This document shows positions 42,569 through 51,392 of a stretch of 64,000 nucleotides of DNA, one piece after another (position 1 is the stretch's first letter; each line of letters begins with the position of its first letter). A program made the translations under genes and the position numbers. The stretch covers positions 62,001 through 126,000 of the forward strand of contig NZ_AUFO01000016.1 in assembly GCF_000426545.1 (NCBI RefSeq), given 5' to 3'. The stretch comes from Paenibacillus massiliensis subsp. panacisoli DSM 21345 (GTDB lineage: Bacteria > Bacillota > Bacilli > Paenibacillales > Paenibacillaceae). Below the pieces are notes generated by a model. The model had not been told where the DNA came from and ran no database searches. It was given only the letters and a program-made list of their open reading frames with translations.

Positions 42569-45500
42569 ATGCACGCGATGAAACCAAGCATTCAGGAATC
42601 TATTCTGAAACGAATTCTTATTCTGGATGGTGCCATGGGTACCATGATTCAACAGGAAACACTCTCTCCCGAAGACTTCGGCGGCGAAGAGCTGGAGGGC
42701 TGTAACGAGATGCTGGTCCTTACGCGACCGGATGTAATACAGCGTATTCATGAGCAGTATCTGGAGGCAGGGGCTGACCTGATTGAGACGAATACATTCG
42801 GAGCTACCTCTGTTGTATTGGAGGACTATGATATCCCTGAGAAGTCACGTGAAATCAATCTGGCTGCGGCTAAGCTTGCACGTGCGGCTGTGGATAAATA
42901 TACAACACCAGACAATCCCCGCTATGTAGTAGGGGCGATGGGGCCAACGACCAAGACACTATCGGTAACTGGCGGTGTCACCTTTGCTGAGCTGGTTGAG
43001 AGCTATGAGGAGCAGGCGCTCGCGTTAATCGAAGGCGGAGTGGACGTACTGCTACTGGAGACCTCGCAGGATACTTTGAATGTCAAGGCCGGGAGTATTG
43101 GCATTCGGCAAGCATTTGAGAAGAGCGGTGTGACGCTTCCGCTAATGATATCGGGAACGATTGAACCTATGGGTACGACCCTTGCTGGTCAAAATATTGA
43201 AGCTTTCTCCATCTCGCTAGAGCACTTGAATCCGATCTCCATTGGACTGAACTGTGCTACAGGGCCAGAGTTCATGAGGGATCATATTCGTTCGCTGTCA
43301 TCTATCTCGAGTGCAGCAATCAGCTGTTACCCTAATGCAGGCTTGCCTGATGAGAACGGGCAGTATCATGAGTCACCGGATTCGCTGGCCCGCAAGATGG
43401 CTGCTTTTGCTGAGAAGGGCTGGATTAATATTGCTGGAGGCTGCTGTGGAACGACTCCAGAGCATATCCGGGCTATGGCTGAAGCCATGTCTCAATATGA
43501 ACCAAGACCACTTGTAGGAGAGCATTCTCCTGCTTTATCGGGCATTGAGCCTGTATATATTGAACAGGATAATCGTCCGTATATGGTTGGTGAGCGCACC
43601 AACGTGCTTGGATCAAGGAAGTTCAAGCGCCTAATTGTAGAAGGGAAATATGAGGAAGCTTCGGAAATCGCTCGTGCGCAGGTCAAGAGCGGAGCACATG
43701 TCGTTGATATTTGTGTGCAGGACCCGGATCGGGATGAAGCTACAGACATGGAAGCCTTCTTGAAGCTGGTAGTTAATAAGGTTAAGGTTCCCTTGATGAT
43801 TGATACTACAGATGTCAAAGTTATTGATCAGGCACTGCAGTATTCACAGGGAAAAGCGATCATTAACTCCATTAACCTTGAGGATGGCGAGGAGAAGTTC
43901 GATGCCGTTGTACCACTGATTCATAAGTATGGTGCAGCCGTTGTAGTAGGTACGATTGATGAGCGTGGTCAGGCGATCACCCGTGAGGATAAGCTGGAGG
44001 TTGCCAAGCGCTCACATGATTTGCTGGTGAACCATCATGGTCTCAAGTCGGAAGATATCATCTTTGATACACTTGTATTTCCCGTAGGAACCGGAGATGA
44101 GCAGTATATCGGGTCGGCGGGGGAGACGATTGAAGCTATCCGGATCATTAAAGAGGCACTGCCAGGGGTGCATACCATTCTGGGAATCAGTAACGTATCG
44201 TTCGGCCTGCCAGAAGCTGGCCGTGAGGTGCTGAACTCGGTCTTCTTATATGAGTGCACCAAGGCAGGTCTGGATTATGCGATTGTAAATACAGAGAAGC
44301 TGGAGCGCTATGCGTCCATTCCCGAGTTCGAGCGGAAGCTGGCTGAAGAGCTGATATATAACACAAATGATGAGACATTGGCATCCTTTGTTGCTGCTTT
44401 CCGTAATAAGAAGGTAGAGAAGAAGGAGAAGGTCTCCAATCTGACGCTGGAAGAGAGATTGGCGTCATATGTAGTCGAGGGAAGTAAAGAAGGGCTTATT
44501 CCTGACCTGGAGGAAGCACTCAAGAAATATGCACCACTCGCGATCATTAACGGTCCACTGATGGCGGGTATGGAAGAGGTCGGACGACTTTTCAATAACA
44601 ATGAGCTTATTGTAGCTGAGGTACTCCAAAGTGCCGAGGTCATGAAGGCTTCTGTAGCTTTTCTGGAGTCCTTCATGGAAAAGAATGAATCCTCGGTGAA
44701 GGGGAAAATTATACTGGCAACCGTTAAAGGGGATGTACACGACATCGGTAAAAATCTGGTAGAGATCATCCTCTCCAACAATGGTTACCGAATCATTAAT
44801 CTGGGTATTAAAGTACCACCTGAGCGGATTATTGAAGCTTATCGTGAGGAAAAGGCCGATGCGATTGGATTGTCAGGTCTGCTGGTCAAATCAGCACAGC
44901 AAATGATCGTTACAGCGCAAGATTTGAAGACAGCCGGCATTGATGTGCCCATTCTCGTAGGTGGTGCTGCTCTGACACGTAAATTTACAAAAACAAGGAT
45001 TCGCCCTGAGTACGATGGAATGGTAGTATACGCAAAGGATGCTATGGATGGTCTGGATATCGCCAATAAGCTGATGAATCCGCAGACGCGCGAGGTCATG
45101 CTCCAAGAAATGAAAAATGAGCAGGCAGCTGAGGCAGCGACCGCGACAGTTCCTAAGACAATGCCAGCGCTTAGCCGGGCTGTGCGTTCCAATATCTCGA
45201 CAGACGTACCAGTCTATACAGCCCCGGATCTGGAGCGTCATGTTCTGCGTAACTATCCGATCGGCCATATTATTCCTTATGTAAATATGCAGATGCTGCT
45301 GGGGCATCATCTTGGGCTGAAGGGCAATGTAGAGCAGTTGCTCGCCGCGAGCGACCCCAAAGCGATCAGTTTAAAGGAAACGGTGGATGGAATTCTTCAG
45401 GAAGCGGTACAGAACTCAATTATTCAGGCGCATGGCATGTATCGTTTCTTCCCGGCACAGTCTGAAGGTAACGACATCCTGGTGTATGATCCGGCTGACA

Positions 45501-46015
45501 CATCGAAGGTGCTGCACAAGTTCACCTTCCCTCGGCAGCAAGTGGAGCCATACTTATGTCTGGCTGATTTCCTGAAGCCGGTTAGCTCTGGCATTATGGA
45601 TTATGTTGGCTTCATGGTCGTCACAGCGGGTCAAGGAATACAGCAGCTCTCGACAGCCTGGAAGGACCAAGGGGATTATTTGAGATCCCATGCCCTGCAA
45701 GCTGTGGCTTTAGAGGTAGCTGAGGGGCTTGCAGAGCGAGTACATCACATGATGCGCGATATCTGGGGCTTTCCGGACCCTGCAGACATGACAATGAAGC
45801 AGCGTCACGGAGCCAGATACCAGGGGATTCGGGTATCATTTGGCTATCCAGCTTGCCCGGATCTTGAGGACCAGGAGCCGCTATTCAATCTGTTAAAGCC
45901 AGAGGATATTGGTGTTGAGCTGACGGAAGGGTTCATGATGGAGCCAGAGGCTTCCGTATCTGCGATGGTGTTCAGTCATCCGCAGGCACAATATTTTAAC
46001 GTAGAAAAGGTATAA
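42569..46015 (+). CDS. metH: Cobalamin-dependent methionine synthase
   Basis: An 1148-residue, four-domain enzyme that methylates homocysteine from methyltetrahydrofolate. The homocysteine domain has zinc cysteines in GLNCATGPE and GGCCGTTPEH. The folate domain follows GERTNVLGSRKFKRL. The B12 cap and cobalamin domain have the DVHDIGKN motif (axial His, near residue 727). The C-terminal SAM-binding activation domain contains YQGIRVSFGYPACPD. All modules are full length. The start ATG 42569 follows a G-rich site; ATG 42578 is possible too. No cobalamin or SAM riboswitch could be recognised in the 290 bases upstream, which instead hold an AT-rich palindrome near 42290. Confidence 0.96.
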   Translation: MHAMKPSIQESILKRILILDGAMGTMIQQETLSPEDFGGEELEGCNEMLVLTRPDVIQRIHEQYLEAGADLIETNTFGATSVVLEDYDIPEKSREINLAAAKLARAAVDKYTTPDNPRYVVGAMGPTTKTLSVTGGVTFAELVESYEEQALALIEGGVDVLLLETSQDTLNVKAGSIGIRQAFEKSGVTLPLMISGTIEPMGTTLAGQNIEAFSISLEHLNPISIGLNCATGPEFMRDHIRSLSSISSAAISCYPNAGLPDENGQYHESPDSLARKMAAFAEKGWINIAGGCCGTTPEHIRAMAEAMSQYEPRPLVGEHSPALSGIEPVYIEQDNRPYMVGERTNVLGSRKFKRLIVEGKYEEASEIARAQVKSGAHVVDICVQDPDRDEATDMEAFLKLVVNKVKVPLMIDTTDVKVIDQALQYSQGKAIINSINLEDGEEKFDAVVPLIHKYGAAVVVGTIDERGQAITREDKLEVAKRSHDLLVNHHGLKSEDIIFDTLVFPVGTGDEQYIGSAGETIEAIRIIKEALPGVHTILGISNVSFGLPEAGREVLNSVFLYECTKAGLDYAIVNTEKLERYASIPEFERKLAEELIYNTNDETLASFVAAFRNKKVEKKEKVSNLTLEERLASYVVEGSKEGLIPDLEEALKKYAPLAIINGPLMAGMEEVGRLFNNNELIVAEVLQSAEVMKASVAFLESFMEKNESSVKGKIILATVKGDVHDIGKNLVEIILSNNGYRIINLGIKVPPERIIEAYREEKADAIGLSGLLVKSAQQMIVTAQDLKTAGIDVPILVGGAALTRKFTKTRIRPEYDGMVVYAKDAMDGLDIANKLMNPQTREVMLQEMKNEQAAEAATATVPKTMPALSRAVRSNISTDVPVYTAPDLERHVLRNYPIGHIIPYVNMQMLLGHHLGLKGNVEQLLAASDPKAISLKETVDGILQEAVQNSIIQAHGMYRFFPAQSEGNDILVYDPADTSKVLHKFTFPRQQVEPYLCLADFLKPVSSGIMDYVGFMVVTAGQGIQQLSTAWKDQGDYLRSHALQAVALEVAEGLAERVHHMMRDIWGFPDPADMTMKQRHGARYQGIRVSFGYPACPDLEDQEPLFNLLKPEDIGVELTEGFMMEPEASVSAMVFSHPQAQYFNVEKV

Positions 46016-46088
46016 CTCTTATTGCAGAATGTTTGGGTGGATGTCAGGCCTGGGGATTTTGTGTGATCAGAGGAAGAAGGTAGAGAGT

Positions 46089-47021
46089 ATGGAACTATAC
46101 TTTTTGGGGACAAATGCGGGTGTACCGACATTACAAAGGAATGTGACTTCCATAGGATTGCGCCTCCTGGAGGAGCGTCGAAGCATGTGGCTATTCGATT
46201 GTGGTGAAGGTACACAGCAGCAGATTCTGAAATCCCCGTTAAAGCTAAGCAAGCTGGAAAAGCTGTTCATCACGCACATGCATGGTGACCATATTTTCGG
46301 CTTGCCGGGGCTAATCTCCAGTCGGGCGTATCAGGGTGGTGTGAATGCATTAACCATATATGGCCCACCAGGGATCAAGAAATATATTGATACCTCGCTT
46401 GAGCTAAGCCAGTCGCGGATTAACTACCCGCTGGAGATTATAGAGCATCAGGGAGGCGTCATCTTCGAGGATGCGCAGTTTCGGGTAGAGGCCGCTCTCC
46501 TGGAGCACAGAATAGACAGCTATGGCTATCGCATCATCGAGAAGGATAAACCAGGCAGGCTGGAGCCAGCACTGCTACAGCAATATGGAATCAAGCCCGG
46601 TCCATTGTATGGTCAATTAAAAAACGGTAAGCCTATTCATCTGGAGGATGGACGTGTGGTGCGCCCTGAGGATGTACTTGGTGCTCCGAAGAAAGGCAAA
46701 ATTGTTACGATCTTAGGGGACACTCGTCCCTGTGAGGGTGTCGTTAAGCTCTCAGCCGAAGCGGACCTGGTCGTGCATGAAGCTACATTTGCCCATGGTT
46801 TGGCTGATACAGCACATGAGTACTATCATAGTACTGCTCGTCAGGCAGCTGAAGCGGCACAGCAAGCAGGGGTGGCCCAGCTTGTACTAACACATTTCAG
46901 CTCAAGATACAAAGACATGGAGGAGCTGGAGGAATTGCTGACTGAGGCCAAGTCGGTATTTCCTAATACGCTGCTGGCTGAGGAGCATATTATATTACCT
47001 ATAACAGGAGCCGGAGAATAA
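46089..47021 (+). CDS. rnz: Ribonuclease Z (tRNA 3' processing endonuclease)
   Basis: A 310-residue metallo-beta-lactamase fold nuclease that removes 3' trailers from tRNA precursors lacking CCA. Motifs are YFLGTNAGVPTLQRNVTSI, the zinc motif THMHGDHIFGLPG (HxHxDH), ILGDTRPCEG with Asp, and the distal LTHFSSRY histidine. Length is typical of the long-arm RNase Z. An upstream in-frame ATG (46029) is ignored because AGGAAGAAGG fits ATG 46089. It lies 73 bases after metH and ends before a terminator. Confidence 0.95.
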   Translation: MELYFLGTNAGVPTLQRNVTSIGLRLLEERRSMWLFDCGEGTQQQILKSPLKLSKLEKLFITHMHGDHIFGLPGLISSRAYQGGVNALTIYGPPGIKKYIDTSLELSQSRINYPLEIIEHQGGVIFEDAQFRVEAALLEHRIDSYGYRIIEKDKPGRLEPALLQQYGIKPGPLYGQLKNGKPIHLEDGRVVRPEDVLGAPKKGKIVTILGDTRPCEGVVKLSAEADLVVHEATFAHGLADTAHEYYHSTARQAAEAAQQAGVAQLVLTHFSSRYKDMEELEELLTEAKSVFPNTLLAEEHIILPITGAGE

Positions 47022-47055
47022 CGATCCAGACGCTCATTTCAGGCTCATTTTGCAG

Positions 47056-47087
47056 GTGCCGGAGGCTGACTCCGGCACTTATTTTTG
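47056..47087 (+). terminator. Rho-independent terminator after rnz
   Basis: GTGCCGGAG (47056-47064) and CTCCGGCAC (47070-47078) form a perfect 9-bp stem with a 5-base loop, followed by a T-rich tract. Confidence 0.9.
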
Positions 47088-47255
47088 TTCATGTAGAGGC
47101 AAAAGGTCGGTGTTCTACGGGATATTTCCGGTGATTATTTTCCGGGCAAGCGCAGGATACGACATTTGTTCTTGACGAAACTCTTAATATTTGATACATA
47201 AATTGCTCCCATTCGACCAGGATTTCTTTGGTGTCATGTATTCCTGCTATTGATT

Positions 47256-47284
47256 TTGACGTATTGCGACACATGGTTTACAAT
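47256..47284 (+). promoter_or_regulatory. Sigma-A promoter upstream of HAD-IIA phosphatase operon
   Basis: TTGACG (47256-47261) and TACAAT (47279-47284) with a 17-bp spacer, about 85 bases before the start codon. The 47090-47250 stretch between terminator and promoter has no supported gene. Confidence 0.75.
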
Positions 47285-47369
47285 CAGCGGGGAATGAACA
47301 GTTTTATTCAGCATTTCTATATTGCCCAAAGATTGCTACTACGGTGGGGAACCGCTTGGAGGTACAGCT

Positions 47370-48149
47370 ATGAAGCCTTTACTTATTGATTTGGACGGAA
47401 CATTATATCACGGTAGTCATATGATTCCAGAGGCAGATCGTTTCATATTAAGCCTGAGAAAGAAAGAATTCCCTTATTTATTTGTAACGAACAACTCATC
47501 AAGGACACCTGAGCAGGTCGCGTTACACTTGTCAGGAATGGGAATTCCCGCCGATTCACAGGACGTATGTACCTCAGCGATGGCTGCCGGCAGATATATT
47601 GCGGAAGAACATCCAGGAGCAAGGGTATACTGCATAGGAGAGGAAGGATTACAGCGGGCCATTGTGGACGCTGGTCTACAGCTTGTGGAAGAGAGTCCTG
47701 ATGTTGTCGTGCAAGGGATTGATCGGCATTTTACATATGATAAGCTGGCTGCTGCGATGCGCTGGATTATGGATGGGGCAAAGTTCGTCATGACGAACCC
47801 GGATTTGCAGCTCCCAGCATCTGGTGGACTTACACCTGGTGCAGGCACCTTGGGAGCAGCCATCGAAGCAGCGACTCAGGTGAAGCCATTAGTAATCGGC
47901 AAGCCGTCCGGCATTCTGATGAATTATGCATTGGAGCTTCTTGGAGCGAAGGCTGCCGATACGCTAGTCGTTGGGGATAACATACGTACGGATATCGCTG
48001 CAGGAGCGGCAGCTGGATGCAAGACAGCCCTGGTTCTGACAGGCGTATCCACACGGACCAATATGGAAGCACATATGAAGGTCGCAGCCGTAAGGCCGGA
48101 CTATGTATTCAATGATCTGCCAGAGCTCCTGACTTGGTTAGAGCGCTAA
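47370..48149 (+). CDS. HAD-IIA family hydrolase (NagD/AraL-like phosphatase)
   Basis: A 259-residue phosphatase of the NagD-like HAD-IIA group. Motif I is LLIDLDGTLYHG (catalytic Asp8 and Asp10), motif II FVTNNSSRTPEQV, and the cap domain lies at about 70-175 (VYCIGEEGLQRAIVDAG, VVVQGIDRHFTYDKLAAAMRWI, MTNPDLQLP). Motif III lysine is in IGKPSGILMNYAL and motif IV is LVVGDNIRTDIAAGAAAG. Such enzymes dephosphorylate sugar phosphates or nucleotides. ATG 47370 has GGAGG nine bases upstream; the frame continues to 47322 without a site. The DNA-repair genes follow closely on the same strand. Confidence 0.9.
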   Translation: MKPLLIDLDGTLYHGSHMIPEADRFILSLRKKEFPYLFVTNNSSRTPEQVALHLSGMGIPADSQDVCTSAMAAGRYIAEEHPGARVYCIGEEGLQRAIVDAGLQLVEESPDVVVQGIDRHFTYDKLAAAMRWIMDGAKFVMTNPDLQLPASGGLTPGAGTLGAAIEAATQVKPLVIGKPSGILMNYALELLGAKAADTLVVGDNIRTDIAAGAAAGCKTALVLTGVSTRTNMEAHMKVAAVRPDYVFNDLPELLTWLER

Positions 48150-48182
48150 CATTTTATTTTATGCGGAAGGATTGATGAACCA

Positions 48183-49004
48183 ATGCCTGAACTACCGGAA
48201 ATGGAGAATTATCGCACTTTACTGTCTGAACGCATTCTGGATCAACCCATTACGGGCGTCACCATAGAACGGGAAAAATCTCTGAACGTATCCACGGATG
48301 TATTTCGTAATGCCTTGCTTGGGAACAGTGTCGTGTATATTGAGCGGAAAGGTAAGCATCTGATCTTCCATCTAAATTCAGGACGCCGTCTACTGCTACA
48401 TCTGATGCTCGGGGGGATGATGTATTTGGGTAGTGAGGAGGACAAGCCTGATCGTACCACGCAAATTGAGCTGGACTTTAGTGGGCTGAAGCTATGGTTC
48501 ATTGGCTTGCGATTAGGATATCTTCACTTATTGACCTCGAAGGAGACAATGGAGGCACTCTCTGATCTGGGCCCTGATCCTCTAGACCGCCATATGACGC
48601 TGGAGAAATTCACTGGACTGCTAAAAGGTCGCCGTGGAACTCTCAAGAGCACACTCGTGAATCAGCATTGGATTGCCGGCATTGGCAACTGTTATGCAGA
48701 TGAAATTGCTTTTATCGCAGGAATAACGCCTTCCTCCAAAATTACAGGCATTGCTGCATCCGCTGAGCTTACAAGCAAGCTGTATCATGCTATGCAATCT
48801 GTACTGCGTGAAGCATATCAGGGCGGGGGTTATATGGAGATGCCGCTATTCAAGGAAGATACTCACACGGGTGGCTTCAATGATCAGTGCAGAGTATATG
48901 ATCGTGAGGGAGAGGCATGCACGCGCTGCTCCGGTAAGATTCGCCGAGTCGAGCTCGCGAGCCGTAAGGTATTTTACTGCCCAGATTGTCAGACTGAGGT
49001 ATAA
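48183..49004 (+). CDS. Fpg/Nei family DNA glycosylase (formamidopyrimidine-DNA glycosylase-like)
   Basis: A 273-residue base-excision glycosylase/lyase. The catalytic N-terminus MPELPEMENYR keeps Pro2 and Glu3 (after Met removal P1, E2). The conserved lysine is in ERKGKHLIFHL and the helix-two-turn-helix is STLVNQHWIAGIGNCYADEIAF. A four-cysteine zinc finger (CTRCSGKIRRVELASRKVFYCPDC) ends the protein. The sequence deviates from classical MutM (VEVVRR replaced by MENYRT), so it is likely a second, Nei-like paralogue. It is three bases upstream of the endonuclease IV gene. Confidence 0.88.
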   Translation: MPELPEMENYRTLLSERILDQPITGVTIEREKSLNVSTDVFRNALLGNSVVYIERKGKHLIFHLNSGRRLLLHLMLGGMMYLGSEEDKPDRTTQIELDFSGLKLWFIGLRLGYLHLLTSKETMEALSDLGPDPLDRHMTLEKFTGLLKGRRGTLKSTLVNQHWIAGIGNCYADEIAFIAGITPSSKITGIAASAELTSKLYHAMQSVLREAYQGGGYMEMPLFKEDTHTGGFNDQCRVYDREGEACTRCSGKIRRVELASRKVFYCPDCQTEV

Positions 49005-49007
49005 CTC

Positions 49008-49847
49008 ATGTATATCGGCGCCCACGTTAGCACCAGAGGAGGCTTTCTCAAGGCCGCAGAGAGAGCCCGAGCCGCAGGAGCGGGGGCCTTTCAGTATTTT
49101 TCGAAAAATCCGCGCAGCCTTCAGCTTAAGGCTCCCAATCTTAGAGATACTGAGGCTTGTCTTCGCTATTGTCGTACTCATGGGCTACAATCCATTGTAC
49201 ATACTGCCTATGTCGTGAATCCGGCGACAGGGATGACTCAAGGAAACGAGCTCTATGCTGCGACCGTCGCATCTCTTCGCAATGATCTGCTCATTGCAGA
49301 AGGGTGCGGCTCCTCGGGGATCGTTGTTCATTTTGGGCATCTCAAATCAGCAGATCCGCTCACGGGCTACAAGAACATTATTCAATGTTTGAATGATGTT
49401 CTGAAGGACTGGCATGGGCAGACGAAAATTCTGCTGGAGAATCAAGCGGGAGATCACGGGCCGATGGGAGTCACGATGGAGGAAATGGTGCAGATTCGCA
49501 ATCTGTGCCATGCCCCTGAGCGTATCGGCTTCTGTTTGGATACCTGTCATGCCTTTGCTTCGGGGATGTGGAGTGGGCAGCCGGATGATGAATGGTGGAA
49601 TAAAGGAGAGGCATTGGGCTATTGGGCAACACTCGGAGCAGTACATCTTAATGATTCACGCTATGGAGCCGGGTCCTTGAAAGATCGCCACGAGCGTGTG
49701 GGAAAGGGACGAATTGGGGAGCGAGGCTTGCGCTGGTTGTTGGAGCACGAGACGATCCGTTCAATCCCTGTTATACTGGAAAGTGCACCTGGTGAGGATG
49801 GTACTCATCAGGAGGATATACACATGCTCTATTCTTGGTTTGAATAG
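49008..49847 (+). CDS. nfo: Deoxyribonuclease IV (AP endonuclease, Nfo family)
   Basis: A 279-residue TIM-barrel AP endonuclease. Conserved signatures are MYIGAHVSTRGGF, IVVHFGHLKS, ILLENQAGDHG, IGFCLDTCHAFASG, AVHLNDSRYGAGSLKDRHERVGKG and ILESAPGEDG, covering the zinc ligands of the three-metal site. It cuts DNA at abasic sites left by glycosylases, such as the Fpg-like protein encoded three bases upstream. The pair is a base-excision repair unit. Start ATG 49008 has little ribosome site, so coupled translation is likely. Confidence 0.95.
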   Translation: MYIGAHVSTRGGFLKAAERARAAGAGAFQYFSKNPRSLQLKAPNLRDTEACLRYCRTHGLQSIVHTAYVVNPATGMTQGNELYAATVASLRNDLLIAEGCGSSGIVVHFGHLKSADPLTGYKNIIQCLNDVLKDWHGQTKILLENQAGDHGPMGVTMEEMVQIRNLCHAPERIGFCLDTCHAFASGMWSGQPDDEWWNKGEALGYWATLGAVHLNDSRYGAGSLKDRHERVGKGRIGERGLRWLLEHETIRSIPVILESAPGEDGTHQEDIHMLYSWFE

Positions 49848-49957
49848 CATGTACAGCCAGAAGAGTATGATAGCAGGAGTAGTATGAAAAGCTACCAAAA
49901 CGGTAGTACACCAACAGGTTGCAACAGGGGATGATAGGTGGATGGAGGAGCGATCGA

Positions 49958-50296
49958 ATGCACTTATATATGGATGATTACAGGCCTTGCCCACAAGGCT
50001 TCGCCCTCGCCAGAGATGCTGAGGAATGTATAGTGATGCTTAGAGAATGCCACGATCAAATAGATATTCTCTCCCTTGATTTTGATCTGGGACCGTGGGG
50101 AACGACAGGACTTGAGGTTGCTTCGGCCATTGTGCGAGAGAAGCTGTATCCTAGACGTATTTATCTCCATTCCTCCAGTGATTACGGCAGAAGAGCCATG
50201 TATGAGCTACTGTATGAGCATAAGCCAAATGATGTCCAGCTGTATAACCATGCTATGCCTCATGAGCTACTCATCCAGATTGCAGGGGAAGGATAG
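49958..50296 (+). CDS. Cyclic-phosphate processing receiver (cREC) domain protein
   Basis: A 112-residue stand-alone receiver-fold protein. MHLYMDDYRPCPQGF (N-terminal DD as in receivers), LSLDFDLGPWGTTGLEVASAI (predicted catalytic Asp) and RRIYLHSSSDYGRRAMYELL match the cREC family, predicted to process cyclic phosphate ends. There is no kinase or DNA-binding output domain, so it is unlikely to be a normal response regulator. The frame reaches 49919, but GGAGGAG at 49944-49950 supports ATG 49958. It lies six bases before a thioredoxin gene. Confidence 0.75.
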   Translation: MHLYMDDYRPCPQGFALARDAEECIVMLRECHDQIDILSLDFDLGPWGTTGLEVASAIVREKLYPRRIYLHSSSDYGRRAMYELLYEHKPNDVQLYNHAMPHELLIQIAGEG

Positions 50297-50302
50297 TCCG
50301 CT

Positions 50303-50617
50303 ATGAAGGAGCTTACACAGAAGGAACTGCAACGGAGCATTTGGGAAGGATACCACTTGGCTGTGTATGTGTACACTCCCATGTGCGGAACGTGTGCTGT
50401 CGCCCGTAAGATGCTGGATGTCGTAGAGCAGATGCTGGATACAGATATATTGGTACAAGCCAATATTAATGGCATTCCTCAGCTTGTACAGGAGTATCAG
50501 ATTGCCAGTGTGCCTGCGTTGCTTCTATTCGATGGAGGTAATGAGAGCCCTCGTGTTATTTATCGGATGGAGTCCGTACAGCATTTGCTTGAACAGGTGA
50601 GGAGTGTAGAAGCATGA
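50303..50617 (+). CDS. Thioredoxin family protein
   Basis: A 104-residue thioredoxin-fold protein with active site CGTC (in YTPMCGTCAVARKML) and the cis-proline segment IASVPALLLFDGG. It is cytosolic, without a signal peptide. It is close to B. subtilis YtpP-type proteins. It overlaps the next ABC ATPase gene by four bases (ATGA) and is probably translated together with it. Confidence 0.9.
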   Translation: MKELTQKELQRSIWEGYHLAVYVYTPMCGTCAVARKMLDVVEQMLDTDILVQANINGIPQLVQEYQIASVPALLLFDGGNESPRVIYRMESVQHLLEQVRSVEA

Positions 50618-51387
50618 TTTCGATGAAGGATATTGTTCTTAAACGCGGGAATGTCCGCATTCTGGATAATGTCAATCTACAGATCGGACAAGATGAGCAT
50701 TGGGCCATTTTAGGGCGAAACGGCTCAGGCAAAACGACCTTACTGGAAATGATGACAGGCTATCTGTTCCCAACAAGCGGCCAGGTTGAGGTGCTGGGCA
50801 ATGTATACGGTCAATGTGACGTCCGTGAGATTCGGAAGGATATTGGGTATATCAGTCAATCCTTGCTGGAGAAAATGTCCTTGAAGGACCCCGTGTGGGA
50901 AGCGGTAGCGACAGGTGCGTATGCGTTTCTTCGCTTTTATCAGGACATTCCTGATGAAGCTAAGGAAAAGGCTATTCAACTATTGCAGGAGATGAAGCTT
51001 GGGCGCACGCTAGAGCAACCACTCGGCACACTCTCTCAGGGGGAGCGCAAGAAAGTCATGCTGGCCCGTGCCTTGATGGCGGAACCGAAGCTGTTAATCA
51101 TGGACGAGCCGTGTTCAGGTCTTGATCTGTATGAGCGGGAGAACTTGCTGATCGAGATCGATCAGTTGCGGCAACGGAATATGTCGGTCATATATGTTAC
51201 TCATCACATTGAGGAAATTGTACCTCTATTCACGCATGTGGCGCTCATTAAAGATGGCAAGATAGCGGCTGCTGGGCCGAAAAAGGAAGTTCTGACAAAA
51301 GAAACGATTATGCACACCTATGATATCAACGTCGATCTGAATTGGGATGAAGATCGGCCTAGGATTCGGGTGCGCACTGGAGGTTAA
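50614..51387 (+). CDS. Orphan ABC ATPase, YlmA-like
   Basis: A 257-residue ATP-binding protein with Walker A GRNGSGKTTLLEM, signature LSQGERKKVMLARAL (LSQGE instead of LSGGQ), Walker B LLIMDEPCSGLD and switch VTHHIEEI. No permease gene is nearby, so it may act outside transport, as has been suggested for YlmA/ModF-like molybdate-type ATPases in B. subtilis. The thioredoxin and methyltransferase genes flank it in the same operon. Confidence 0.83.
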   Translation: MISMKDIVLKRGNVRILDNVNLQIGQDEHWAILGRNGSGKTTLLEMMTGYLFPTSGQVEVLGNVYGQCDVREIRKDIGYISQSLLEKMSLKDPVWEAVATGAYAFLRFYQDIPDEAKEKAIQLLQEMKLGRTLEQPLGTLSQGERKKVMLARALMAEPKLLIMDEPCSGLDLYERENLLIEIDQLRQRNMSVIYVTHHIEEIVPLFTHVALIKDGKIAAAGPKKEVLTKETIMHTYDINVDLNWDEDRPRIRVRTGG

Positions 51388-51392
51388 GGAAT

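Noticed and set aside
47089-47274. Minus-strand ORF of 61 codons between rnz and the HAD-IIA gene
   Set aside because: No ribosome site, no recognisable motif, and it overlaps the T-rich end of the rnz terminator region and the promoter upstream of the next operon.
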